Shown piece after piece: positions 11,340-23,385 of a stretch of DNA of 64,000 nucleotides. The DNA is from Plumapathes pennacea (taxonomy: Eukaryota > Cnidaria > Anthozoa > Antipatharia > Myriopathidae), in contig OZ038472.1 of the NCBI GenBank assembly GCA_964036295.1, forward strand, positions 15,830,885 through 15,894,884. Direction: 5' to 3'. Every line of letters starts with the position of its first letter. Positions within the stretch are counted from its first letter, which is position 1. The notes beneath the pieces are model-generated. The model saw nothing but the letters and a program-made list of their open reading frames with translations. It was not told the DNA's origin and made no database searches. The translations under genes and the position numbers were made by a program.

Positions 11340-14300
11340 GGGTGGAGAGATAAACAAACATTTTGCCTGACTAATGGCCGATATTGGCAATAGCCAGTAC
11401 TAACACACAAACACTGTACACTCAGATACAGATGTATTATATACATGTCACCCCGAATGCCGAATAGAATTTCCCATTAGTAACTTCTTTTACACCACTG
11501 TAACTTGAATGTAGTAACTGTGCAGTGTTTTTTTTTTACTAATTTTAAGCGTGACTTATTGCGCAGATTATACAAGGTAATGATCAAAGTTTCCTATAAA
11601 TACTCCATTATTTTATGTCAGGTTGCTCTCGAGCCCCCGACCCCCTCCCCTGTAGGTCCTAGAAATTGCCAATGAACATTTAGTCCTGTCGAAATTTCTG
11701 GCAAGGTTTCAAATCAGTGACGAGTTGTTTTTGCACTGTCACAAGAGCCTGTTTAAGTGTAACGGAGGCATTTATGGCTCAGCGTCACGAGAAGTTAAAT
11801 ATAAACCTGCTGAGTAATAATTTCTGCGGTCATACCAGGATGAATTTATAAAAAAATGTCTCACTTCTCTGGCATCTACGATTCTTGTTTATTTAAAGTT
11901 GTCAGTTGCTCTCTTAGAGCCCTTGGCGTGAGAAATGATCGGAATGGCGAAAAAAGGTTTCAACCACATGCCTAAGTAGCATGGACATGATATTGAATTG
12001 TCTGAAACTCTGTGAACTAAAGGATACAGGGATATTTGTCATGCAATTTGGCTGATTTAATGCAATTCGTCTGGTTGTTTTTTGCCTCAGGGACACTGTA
12101 GCAATCCACGTGTTGATCTTTCGTTCTTCTAGATGTCATAAGCGGTTTAGCCGATACCAGTCGATACTGACTAATTAACGACGTGCATTGACAGTGTTTT
12201 ATACCAGTAAACCTCTTCTGAAGTCAATGATAATTCTCTAACAACTTTTAAAGGTACTCTTTATAGTCTGTTTACTTTCCCTAAAATGAGTTCATAGTTT
12301 GTTCTCCACCCTGCTAATCTGTGAAAAGTAAACACAATCTCGGGTTTACTATAATCCTCATCGTACATGAAGTTCGTACAATAGCTTATCAATTCAAGTA
12401 TACCTCATGCTGGTTGGCGGTTTGTGCCCCGAATTAGCCTATTTTTATTTTTTGTTTATCAGAGTTAATGTGTGATCGTAATGTCTCCTTCAGAGAAATG
12501 TCTGACGTATGCAGAGTTTGGAGATCATGAAGTAAGACCCTCACCCGACGACGTCGAGTGCCAAAGTTGAAAAATATCGACTGCGCTTTCCGATTCACTT
12601 TCCGCAATTACTACTAAAGCACTTAGTGAACGCTTCACTGCTGGAGCATTTTCAGATGGAGGTCTCTAAGTGGGCTTTAGTTACTACTAGGAGTTTTTTT
12701 AATACCTACCACTTTTAATCGAAATGGTATTTTTGCGCCAAAGGGCGGCGGTCTAAGGTCCTGGGAATTTCGCTCAGAAAAATGCAAGTCATCATTCATC
12801 TAGTAACGCGCGCGTGAGGCTTCACAGCTGAGCAGACCACAAATTTGAATGGGGTCAAGTGGGTCACAAGGATCATCACGTTTTACAGGAACAAATTATG
12901 TTCTTATGTCGTCACTCACAGTCCTCCCGATAAACGCTGGCCGCTTTTTGTTTAACCAGTTTCCGGTGGCTGTGTTTAGGGTAGCAACGGAACCGCTCTG
13001 AATTTCGTCTCCAGGAAGCGGGCGATGATTGAACAAGCCACATCTTTAGACCACATCGATTTTGTGAACTGTAGTTCTTGATGCTTTGTGAACGCTTTTC
13101 AAAATTCAGTGTTGATTCATCTGTCGTGTTTGACAGGATTCACACGACGCGCTTTCAGCACACAATAGCCTTGAGTGGAAGTCATTGCAAGTGATTTTTT
13201 AGTTCGTTCAAGGAGATTTCAAGCTGTGCGCCATCACGCCCCGACCTGTTAATTTGTCGTCCAGTGAATCTTACCGGCGTGAGCTTTAATTCACATCTCC
13301 GCCTTCGACTTTCAAAAACCACAATGGTTAATTTGTAACGTATACAAAATATCTGGGGTGCTTTCATTGTGGCTTGCAGCCTAAATTAAACAAGATTCGC
13401 TTTTGTTCTTCCACCTGAAAGCCCACTTCGCCTTTTATTAAAATCGACCTCGCTAGAAATTTTATCGAAAAAAATAAGCCTTTAAAAAATGGTTGTGTGA
13501 GAATTAAAATGCACAACCAAAACGGGTGGGATTAAACTTTCCATGCTAAGTTCCTTCCAGTCACGTTTCGAAGCCAGAACACAAAGTTAGAAATTACATT
13601 TCGCCTTTGAAACGATAACAAAGGTGAAAGCTAGGCTTTGTTCGTTTCTCTGATAATGCGTCCTCAGAGGATAACGTTCATCCCAGTCGACACTTCGCTC
13701 GTCAGAGCTGTCATCATTAATCACGCCTAAGTCGTTTGAGTGTTATGTAAATGAGATAATCGCTCGCACTTCGCACCTTGTTGCAAGGCTTGCTCTAGCT
13801 ATTAGCTTTCAAAAAAAAACGAACGCCTGCTCAAAAAAAATTCACAGGAAACCTTACAATTTGCATGTCATTGTTAAGAGTTTCCACCGAGAAGACGGCC
13901 CTGGGTGACGTCAAGATTTACTGCTGCCATTAAGGCAATTTATGTTTTCGTGTGCGGCTCGCCTCGGAAATGACACAAAACGCTTTGGGGGAGGTAGTTG
14001 AATTCGTTGCGTTTATGAACAAAGCCACGTGCGAAGCTTGCCAAAGCGAAGGCACACTCGTGTCTTTAGACGCCTGTTTTGTGAACAATGCGCTGTTGTT
14101 AAACTTGCTTTTTTCTTTTCGCCCTCAAATGAGCAGTGCTGGCTTTTTGACCATCTATTCAAGAGCGTCATTATCCCAGGCATAATAATTCCCCTCCCCA
14201 TTTCACTGATAAAATAATTTACTGCTTTTTATAGTCTGCATGTAAGATTTTTAGGTATAATTAGATTTTGTCGTCAAGGGCCTCCAAATTAGGAATTAAA

Positions 14301-14423
14301 AGTGCCTCCCTCCCAGTGGACTGTCATTAACTATTAATTGCGCCAGCGAATGCACGTAACACAGGAAGCATATAAATTCATGAGAACAATAGCGCCACTA
14401 AAGAGCACTGTGGCTTTGCCTGA
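11340..14423. other. Non-coding stretch upstream of the DUF3504 gene
   Basis: No convincing coding frame apart from the exon-like island at 12494-12531. No repeats of note. Confidence 0.6.
12494..12531 (+). pseudogene. Exon-like fragment resembling the start of an MDR oxidoreductase
   Basis: The acceptor TCTCCTTCAG| and donor GAA|GTAAGA bracket 38 nt. One frame reads KCLTYAEFGDHE. The DNA GCAGAGTTTGGA is shared with exon 1 of the CRYZ gene at 37.2 kb (about 19 of 23 bases alike around it, counted by eye). It may be a relic or an isolated exon of a medium-chain dehydrogenase/reductase, or chance. No continuation exon was found. Confidence 0.2.
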
Positions 14424-14430
14424 TATAAAA
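14424..14430 (+). promoter_or_regulatory. Candidate TATA box of the DUF3504 gene
   Basis: TATAAAA lies 112 bp before the ATG at 14542, a plausible core promoter for a single-exon gene. A splice-acceptor-like TTTTCCAG ending at 14528 leaves open an upstream untranslated exon. Confidence 0.45.
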
Positions 14431-14541
14431 TGCGCATGAGAACAAACACTCGATCACTCGAAAGAATGCACGGCAACAGAGCGCATGGACTAAACGTCTC
14501 TGTTTTCGTTCGTTAAAAACTTTTCCAGTTGAGTTTTAGTC

Positions 14542-16269
14542 ATGATGGATGGACCAATTCCCCCGTTTGGCTTGGGGCCGTTTGAATTTGGCCCCGAGTT
14601 TTGTGGCACGGTTCCTTCTCATTTGCGACATAACCCGGAAAACTTCAAGCCTCCTGGTTCTCGTGAATTTCGCCTGCCTCCGCCGCTCTCGTCGATTTTC
14701 AGCCGAGAATTTCTCAACAAGCAGAGCAGTAGCGACGATGCGAGGCACATGACGGGTAATCTCGAAATCTCAGACCTTCCAGAGGAAGAACTGCCTGGAA
14801 TGATGCCCGCCATGAGCGATAGCTACATGAGTTCAACCTCCTCATCGCTTGGATGCACACCACAACAACAGAGCAGTTTACACACGAGCCTCACTGGGCT
14901 GCATCCCCCCAACTTTCTACCAGATTCAGGCGTTTCTGACGATGGGTCCTACCCGAGAGATTCCCATCGCGACTCGTTCAGTCAGTTTGGCTCGTCCGGG
15001 GACTACGGGATGAAAAGTGAAGCCATGTCTGACGCGCGCTTTCAACTCAACGCTCCGCCGGGAATTTCGCCCATGGCAGCACTACAAGCGCCCAAGATGC
15101 GGTCGATTTATGGGCCGAACCTAAACCCGACGTTCAGCGACTCACCCACCCCGCCATCTATGTACAATTACTTTCATCAGAATCCGCCCAACGACAGCCA
15201 CAAATCGTCGCAGTTCTTCCCTAGACCGTTCCAAAGTTTCCCGTTCGATCCATCCGAGCCAGTCGGTACGGGTAGCGGCGCAGATCACGGCTTTCAAGAG
15301 AAAGATACGCGAAGCTTTGGGCCTTCACTCAGCCAACGATCGAGCAGCGAATCCAGGCAGAAGCACGCGCCCCCTTCCCACGGCGACTCCCACGATGTCG
15401 AAGACGTGGAGGACACGAATCGCTGCAAGAACACTGTAGAAGGGACAAAGACGTCAGTGAGAAGGTTCAAGAAATGGTACAAGGACAAGTTCGGCAAGTC
15501 CGTGGATATGAACTCCGTGACGCGACAGACGGCCGTGGAGCTCCTCAAGGATTTCTTCCTCGAAATTCGCGACACTCGGCCGGGCAAAGAAGGCAACGAG
15601 TACGAGCCAGTTACCCTCACCACGTATCGCAATGGATTGCGGAGGTATTTCCTCGAGCGTAAAGTGCCACCAGCCCTAGAGAACTTTGACTTGGCTGACC
15701 GAGAGTTTGACGTGGTAAATTACGGCTTGGTGACGAAGAGGAACGAGTTGAAGCGCAAAGGCAAGGGAAACCACCCCAATGTGGTCGAAAGCATAACCGA
15801 AGAGCAGCTGGAAAGAATGTGGGCTTCTGGAGCCATTGGCGTGCACGCTCCAAGACCGCTTCTTCGCCTGCAGTGGTGGATAAACACAGTGAGCCATGGC
15901 ATCAGAGGACGAATGGCGCACCATGATCTCAGCATAGACGACTTCAGAATCTCTCGGGGACCCGATGGAAAGATAATCATAGACCACGCGAAGGCGGGCT
16001 CCAAGAGACCGCGCGCTGACGACGAGAAGGAAACGACGCGAAGCAAGAAGAAATGCAAAGCGCGAGTGGTGGCCACCGATGGTGGTGAGCGCGATCCCGT
16101 TCGCGCTTTTGAAGTGTACCTTAGACATCGCCCCCCAGGCATCTCTTCCTTCTACCTGACGCCCAAGCACAAACCCAAGGGAGATATATGGTTCAACAAA
16201 GTGCCCATGGGAAAGAACTCGATCGGAAGGATCATGCGTGAGATTAAAGCCATTGCTGGAATCGGATAA
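14542..16269 (+). CDS. DUF3504 / Crypton-derived tyrosine-recombinase-like protein (KIAA1958-QRICH1-ZMYM type), C-terminally short
   Basis: A single exon encodes 575 residues from ATGATG at 14542 to TAA. Residues 1 to about 290 are low-complexity, rich in Pro, Ser, Gly and Asp, like a regulatory or activation region. Residues about 300-370 form the helical N-terminal (SAM-like) recombinase domain (VRRFKKWYKDKFG, then TLTTYRNGLRRYF). Residues about 410-575 match DUF3504: HPNVVESITEEQLERMW, the Arg-bearing LLRLQWWINTVSHGIRGR near 440, and a closing GKNSIGRIMREIKAIAGIG. A basic nuclear-localisation-like stretch (SKRPRADDEKE to SKKKCKAR) lies near 485-507. Family members normally continue into a segment with the HxxR and Tyr catalytic positions; here the frame stops immediately before it. 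I infer a domesticated, non-recombining, probably nuclear DNA- or chromatin-associated protein. DUF3504 is known to derive from Crypton transposons in animals; the exact orthologue is not resolved. Confidence 0.88.
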   Translation: MMDGPIPPFGLGPFEFGPEFCGTVPSHLRHNPENFKPPGSREFRLPPPLSSIFSREFLNKQSSSDDARHMTGNLEISDLPEEELPGMMPAMSDSYMSSTSSSLGCTPQQQSSLHTSLTGLHPPNFLPDSGVSDDGSYPRDSHRDSFSQFGSSGDYGMKSEAMSDARFQLNAPPGISPMAALQAPKMRSIYGPNLNPTFSDSPTPPSMYNYFHQNPPNDSHKSSQFFPRPFQSFPFDPSEPVGTGSGADHGFQEKDTRSFGPSLSQRSSSESRQKHAPPSHGDSHDVEDVEDTNRCKNTVEGTKTSVRRFKKWYKDKFGKSVDMNSVTRQTAVELLKDFFLEIRDTRPGKEGNEYEPVTLTTYRNGLRRYFLERKVPPALENFDLADREFDVVNYGLVTKRNELKRKGKGNHPNVVESITEEQLERMWASGAIGVHAPRPLLRLQWWINTVSHGIRGRMAHHDLSIDDFRISRGPDGKIIIDHAKAGSKRPRADDEKETTRSKKKCKARVVATDGGERDPVRAFEVYLRHRPPGISSFYLTPKHKPKGDIWFNKVPMGKNSIGRIMREIKAIAGIG

Positions 16270-17145
16270 GACTTTCCCCACCGCTCACGCAGAAATCAAG
16301 GAAATGCTGGGTACAGAAATGCCTTGAGACTGTTAAAAGAACAATTTGTAACCCCAGTGTAAAATTTATCTCGCTCTGAAAGTCGCACTGAACAAAAGAA
16401 TAAGTATCGCTTGTTGAGTAAACTGTCCATTCTGATTTGCTTTTCAGTGAAATAGGTAACAATGAATTCAGCTGGTAAGCATCGAGAATTTGAAAAGATG
16501 GACAGTGCTTACATTGAGTATACCATAACATGGAAAGTTTCCGTAAGGGCAGAATAGCCTATTCAAAGTTGTACATAAGATATTATATAGGGACGAAAAA
16601 CAAGTCTGTCAAAAATAACTTATTTCAAAGCGGAGAATCCCTGTTGGAACAAGGATAATTAATTTTCCGTCACGATTCATGGCCTAAGTTTCGAATTAAC
16701 GTCGTTGTTAGAGAGGCAATGACAGCAAACTTGTCAAATATTTGCCCAAAAGTTTAGCTATAGCAAAATATTGACTTTAATGTGGGTAACTTGTAAATTT
16801 TATCATGCTCGATCTTGCATGCGTTTTTGTGTCGTAAGCATGGCTTTGCGCCAATTTGGTACACCGCTTTTATCGAGCACTGTTCATTCTTTTAAAGAAG
16901 AGAAATTGTATTTAGTTTAAATGATTTATTGCGAAGGATATATTTTTTACTAACTCCAGTAAAGGTATTTCATGTATTGGAGCCATTGTGACACTCGTTT
17001 GTCTCAACACCTAACAATAGACGTGTTAGCTACACATTGGCTGTTCGGCAAAGATAGCCGTTTTCCATAGCGTTCTCGTCTAACTGAGCAGCTGTGGCTG
17101 TTTGGTAATGTCTTGTAATACAACTAAGTCATTCTGATATTTTAT

Positions 17146-17151
17146 AATAAA
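17146..17151 (+). terminator. Candidate polyadenylation signal of the DUF3504 gene
   Basis: AATAAA about 880 bp after the stop codon, in an AT-rich 3' region. No other signal this clear was seen nearer to the stop. Confidence 0.35.
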
Positions 17152-19600
17152 AAAAAGATATTTGAAAGAATACCTCAGTTAAATTGTCTATTCCGCTCCG
17201 CGCTATTACGTGTCGACTAAATATTTTCTCGACTAGGCGTGTCTATGTATCATTTCAAGCCTGAAAACGAAGAATTTAGCCAAAAACACTAGCACATTTG
17301 ACTGCTTCATAGTCATTATTGTAAATGCAGAGTTATTGCTTTTTTTTTTTTCAGAACTTTCAAAGCTTTTACATTTGTTTGTGTTATCAGTTTTGAAATC
17401 CCTTTCACACGAGAACTCTCAAAAGTTCAGTTATGTTTTTCTGAGTCTGGAACATTTCGTGTAAAGGAATGCCTGATTGTTTTTAGGGGCGTACTGTTAA
17501 TTACAAGGAGTGAATTACAAATTACTTTTTATTGTCTTGAATGAGGCGTACAAAATGGTAGCCTTTGTGTGCTGGTAGAATGAAGAGACGAGAGTTGGAG
17601 TCCGTCTAAAGACAAAGAGTTAAAGAAAGCGATAAAAACCTGGGCTTAAATAAAGAAAAAAACCTGGTTACACGCAAAAATACAACCTCGGAACTTAACG
17701 TCCCAACCTAAGGAATGAAAATTAACCAACGCTTCACGAAAAAGAATTCCGTGACATGGCCAAAACTCATTTTTCAGAACAAAGCATTCCATGAATGAGG
17801 TGATGTCGCAAAAGTAAGTGCTCTGTCGGAATAACCGGGAACAAAGAGCTCATAGGTCAGTAAAATCCTTTCTCAAGCACCGCCGGGAAAGCGTTTTAGT
17901 TTAGACAGCCGATTAATATCGCGATGTGTTAGGGCCGCCAGCACCAAGCCGCAAAAACACTCGAAGCTTTAAGTATGTGTCCGGTTTTTCCTTTAGATGC
18001 TGAGGTCAAGTAGGGATCTGTAAATTGTTTCGAGGACGTGATTATCGGGCCGAGATTTTTGATAATGATGAGCTCGGAGCCCGCTCAATATCAGTTCACC
18101 ACACGGTGATAAACTCCAGTTGGCCGATTTGTGGTCACAAAAGGTTTTCGAGTTCTATTTTGGACAAAAAATCTAAATCTGACATTTTCAAACGGATGAA
18201 GTCATGTTCCGGTTTTTAGTGCTATATCGTGGGAAAAAAAAGAGAAAGGTGTTTGAAGCCAATTTACTCTCTTTTTTTTTTTCTTTAATTCCTACCCCTC
18301 AGTCCTGAATATGGACATGTTGGTATTAAAACATAGCGTATTTTAGCCTACGATTTTTTTGTGAGAAGTGGGAGCGACTGAGAAATGGCCCGGTCTCTCT
18401 CTGACCAAGCACCGGCACATCAGAAGATAAAACGGCTTTGTTATGTCCGAAACGGAAGCTGAATCATTTGAAAACAACTCACCTACAATGTGGGCCGGCC
18501 TTTGTGAGTTTTTAGGAAATAAATTGAAATTATGTAATGCACAGATCAGGTATAGCGAGCAAGGAGAGTGAGCGCAATAGAACGTATCGCGTCATGGCGT
18601 TTCGGATATATCGCTCCCTTGTCTCATACGATAACAGCATGTTTGCGTTTAAAGAAGAAAGTTTTCAAACCTCTTTCTTGCCTATAGTTCTAATATACAC
18701 CGTCTTCTGTATCTCAACTGCATTACAATATATATTGCGCGGTTGAGCTGATTTACCGATCGGATGATTTGGGTAATTCTCTGTTCGCTCTATATCGTGC
18801 AACCGGTATTTGTTGAGGGCCCTGGCAGTGCTTGCAAATGCGTGTGCCAACAGAATATATAGCTAAAGAGAGCAGAAGCCAAGAGGATCACATGTCGAAG
18901 GAAGCATAGTTGCGTAAAAGAGAAAGCCATGGAAAGTCTGTATGCTCTGCCAGCACTAAGCACTGCTGTTCCGCTAGCTTCAACTTGAACATACCAAGTA
19001 TTTGCTATACGAAAACGGGAATCAAGGCCCTCAAACTTCTTTACAAGTGTCTGATAGACTGACGGCGAAGTGATAGAGATTCTAATTTCTTGGTTTGTTT
19101 TTAAATTAGGCACTGATGCGATGCGAAAATATAGGGAAGGCTGTCTGTATGTTGGAAAACTGTATCGGCTAAGACCTCCTTTCAACACTAACTGTGATTA
19201 TAAGTAGTTTAGACTGCTTTCAAAATTAAATCTCTAAAACTTTAGATATTAAGGCAGTAACATGTTTATGCAGTATCAGTGTGATTTTGCTATTCCTTCT
19301 GAAACGAAGAAGCGGGAGAAATTTCGATGGATCAGCCAAGCCCGAAACAACAGAGGAATTACATGTTCAGGAACGCAGCTGCCGGGTGTTCCGCTTTGCA
19401 TATGAAATGTTTTGTGTCTGTTACCTAGGAGCTAAAGAGCTACCCTTCATAAAGAATGCCTTACTTGACATTTTTGAGTAAAAAATAGACAGAAAATCAG
19501 CCGCGAAAGACCTAGGAAAACACGAATGTTAGCACCCCAGGTAACCTTGAACTGATTATCGGTCGTGAAAGATAGTCGTAGAAAATCGTGCTTTTTCTGC

Positions 19601-19601
<1 letters not shown>

Positions 19602-19635
<34 letters not shown>
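19602..19635. repeat. Poly-T tract (34 T)
   Basis: Uninterrupted T run. Confidence 0.98.
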
Positions 19636-19636
<1 letters not shown>

Positions 19637-20733
19637 TAGTAGTTTCTCTATTTAAGTTCACCTGACAGTTTTGAAATATGAAAGCAGACGATACAGACAA
19701 AAACCGCCCACGTTCATTCACCTGAATAACATCTAATGTGCATGTAAATGCGCATGTAACGTGAGTTGATAAAACAGTTTGCGTGCACTTTGAAATGTGG
19801 TGTAATTTTGGAGCAAGTGATAAGGTGTTGCCGTGACCATGAACACTAAAGAAATAACAAAACCCCAAGCGTCAAACAGTCGTTTGGTTTGACGGGTCCA
19901 TGCAGGTGTCGGTCCTTATTTTATTTCTCTCCAAACTTTCGGCGCCCTTCCCGGCGTCATTCCAAATCTTCAGGTGTTTCGATCATCTGACGTCAGCAGG
20001 GCGATATTGAGTGAATGGTCGTTTTTATCTTTCGAATGGAAACTTACTGCCTCTTTTAGCACTCAAGCACTTGATTGCTGAAAAGAGTTTAGAGATCTCT
20101 AGCGCTTCACTGCGTTCTTGCAGTCTTAGTTTAATCCGCGTGACGCAAATGCGTTTCAAGTGCACACTCGTGCGGGTTTGAATCGCCGCCCCGCACCTGG
20201 GGTCTGCTCATGAATCTGCCATCTTTTAAGACAAAAATCTTCTTTGGAATAAGGAAGATATTGGCGATCAATGCGCCCTTCCTGGTTCTGTTATTTCGAT
20301 GCTTGAATTACAGTGGCGTTCCCAGTTCAATATTACTGCGGTGACTAACCAAAACTACCAGTCCTTGTTCACGAAGGCCTTTTTCACCTTTTTTGTACAT
20401 TTTTGTTTTATTACATAACTTCACAGCTTCTGATTGTTTTTGCGTTTTGGAGTATATGAGGTCCTTCCAAGCTTCTTTGCGTGACTTCTGGGCGTTTAGG
20501 GCGATAAGACCGTCGTTTCGTTTATCGTTCTTTTGTGAAATTCATCAGTTAATACCGCACTAAAATTTTGTCAACGGAAAAAGTACTTGATGTCATTGAA
20601 TAGCTTGGTGGCACAGGAAATGGCAAACGCTCTGAGTGGGGGAGTTAAGAGAGATATAGAGAATAAACACTTAAAGTGAACGTTTAACCGTCAATCGAGA
20701 TGTGCGACAACTGAACTGAAGGCGGCGCACTGG

Positions 20734-20758
20734 TTTTTTTTTTTTTTTTTTTTTTTTT
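20734..20758. repeat. Poly-T tract (25 T)
   Basis: Uninterrupted T run. Confidence 0.98.
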
Positions 20759-22913
20759 GAAAGCCAGGACTATTTAAAGTCCCTAAAGAAACCCCTCTTA
20801 TTCTGGGAAGGCATTATCGCTACTGCTGTCAGCACTTTAAAACCTCCAAGAGTGTTTCTTTGTGTTCTCCTGGAATTTTAGAGCGACTAATATCAGAGCT
20901 GTCACGCTCTTTTTACCCGTGGCGCTAATTCAATATCCGCGGCCTCAAAGATAACATGGTCAATGTGAGGCTTTCCTGTGTGCAGATATTTGACTTTTGA
21001 TAGAGGAAGGCTTCATTTCGCTTTGTTGTAGTTACTGTTGCTGTCTAAACACTCACCACTTTAACACCATGACCCTACTTTTGTTTAATACATTTTTTTT
21101 TTTTTTTTGAGTAAGCTTTTTAAGGCGCTGGTCTGTTATTCTATGACACGCTTGCTCATAGGAGTAGATGTAAAATGTTGTTATACCCATTGATTTTGTT
21201 TCTGGATCTCGTTTTTTGTATGCGCTGATATTTTTAACCTTTCAACCTGCTTGTACAGCTGGGACGCTATCTCTTTCTATACGTTTGGTTAACGTTTCAG
21301 CGATGGATAAATAGAATAACTGGTAATGGAAAACGTGTTTAAGATTTCTAAGTGCATCTAAACGCCCGTGAGTGGTAGACTCTTGACTAAGCTGCATTTC
21401 TAGAAAGAGATAAGGAAGTGGGGGGACACGGGAATTCCCACAGACTGTTGATATTAATAGAGCCGACACAGCGAGAAAGTTTGAATTTTTTGCCGACTCA
21501 TGCACATAAACTTACGTAGCGTGAGAAAGAAAGTCGAGCTGAAGCTCCGATCCTGGAAGGGATTGGAACGATATCAATTATGTCCTTGATTTCCCACCCT
21601 CCCCTCTCCCAAAGAATGTTGGAAAATGCTTACACAAACATAATAGTTGTACTGGTAATCATCAACGTAAAACAACATAGAGGAAAAGAGTTAAGTGTAT
21701 GTGATATCAGGCTGTTTCCAGGCGGACTCCAATCCAAATGTTCAATTAAAATCACGCTACCGTTACCAGCACCACACCATTTGAAACAAAACAGATGCAG
21801 TAAGGTGCTCAGGAAAGGAAGTTTAGTGTGTGTGGTTTTTTTTTTACAAAGTAAACACAAAAAATGTAGTAACAACGGTATCAGCAATCGAAAAAAAACC
21901 GCCGAAAGCGCAAATGAACGCTGTGTTATAAGCCGTGCACCAACACCTGAGCGAGGAAGAATAATCGAAAGAACGGAGTGTGTATTTGAGAACTTGAGTC
22001 TTGATGTAGTGTTACTGAAGGTTTTGCACGTGGAGCAACAACACTGCACACAATGTTACCAAAGTATATTGAGTAATTTCAGCAACATTGCGCGCCACAA
22101 TTGTTGGGTGTGTCCGCCCAATTGAGTGCAACTTTTACTGACTGTGTTCTGACCTTTCAACTGGTCTGTGTAGTTCTGTATTTGTATTATAAGAGAAGAA
22201 TACAGACACATAGTGATATTAGAAGGGAAGTATTAAAAATGAATTAAGGACAAGAGAGAGGGACGCACAGAAGTGCAACAACTGATAATGAAAAAGAGCG
22301 AGAAATCGGATCTTAAAGTAAAAAAAATCATATGTTTGAGCTTCCGCTGCATTTCAAGATTGCAGTATTTATGTTTAAGGAATGTTGAAGAGACTATTCC
22401 AGTCTTCTGTCAGATAGAAACATTACTATTTCACAAGACAGTACTGCTGAGATCAGTGATTGTGGGACATGTAGATTGTGCCAGCCGCGTCTTTGACTGT
22501 ATGAAATTTTCATAACGCGCCCTCTGTGATTCAATGTGTAGTGAATAAACTTACGAAGCGAGACCAGAAACAGGAAAAGGCCGACCGAAATGCCACAACT
22601 TATAAAACAGAATGAATGCCTGAGCTGTTAGAAGTCTGTAGAATTTCTGATGAAGGAATTCGGGTTATCCACCCGTATGACTCATCAGTCTGTTGTTTAT
22701 GCAGCAACGTTTGTGTTCTGGCGTTTGTTACTCCACCCAGTCTTCGTCATCTGACGTGCGTTAACGCATGAACAACGAACGCGGAGTTGATTCTTTGTTT
22801 CCTTGTTCATCGATTACGTGAAACCACTGAAGCTTTAAGCTTTGGTTACCTCATTTTTAGCTCCAAAGCGACAAGCGTGAAGTATTCCGTTGCGTAGTTC
22901 TTGCGTTGGTTTC

Positions 22914-22937
22914 TGCAATGTCATGAATGACATTGCA
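22914..22937. repeat. 24-bp perfect palindrome
   Basis: TGCAATGTCAT and ATGACATTGCA flank a 2-nt centre. Confidence 0.8.
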
Positions 22938-23267
22938 ACTAGCAATTTCTAGAGGAAAACGACTCCAGGAGTGTTCGCGCTGAATCACAAAGTTACTCAA
23001 GCATGGTGAAAGTGTTTTGATTCTTGCTTGATTAACTCAATGGACAGTTTCTCATGAGTTCGGCCTCATTCGTTGGGTAACACGGCATGCCAATCTAAAT
23101 ACATCAGCAGAACCATCTCTTAAAGCAGACCCTTTAACGTCTTTCACTGCTACGAGATGTATTTTTATTTAATTTTTGTTTGATTTACGTCTAAAACACT
23201 TCAAGTGAATCTACATTAAGCGCTATAACTTTACTCTTAAATTCAAGTTAACAAAGACTAAAAATTC

Positions 23268-23385
23268 AACTGTCAAACGAAGTATAATCACTCAAACGAA
23301 AACTCTCACGGATTTGATTCTAGTTTTGTACATAACTTAATTGAATTCATGCGTTTTTCCTCCGCATTTTGTAGTTTTGGGTTAA
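23268..23385 (+). repeat. Copy of dispersed ~86-92-bp-monomer repeat
   Basis: AACTGTCAAACGAAGTATAATCACTCAAACGAAAACTCTCA, broken by divergence and shortened, is followed by the shared flank TTCATGCGTTTTTCC and GCATTTTGTAGTTT. Confidence 0.6.

Noticed and set aside
15676-16281. 201-codon antisense frame under the DUF3504 gene
   Set aside because: Shadow of a GC-rich coding region; the plus strand carries clear family motifs.
20160-20200. tRNA B-box-like GGTTTGAATCGC
   Set aside because: T-arm does not pair properly and no A-box or acceptor stem could be found at the right spacing.
21580-22125. 181-codon plus-strand frame
   Set aside because: No motif, low-complexity composition, a comparable open frame on the opposite strand, and no promoter or splice context.
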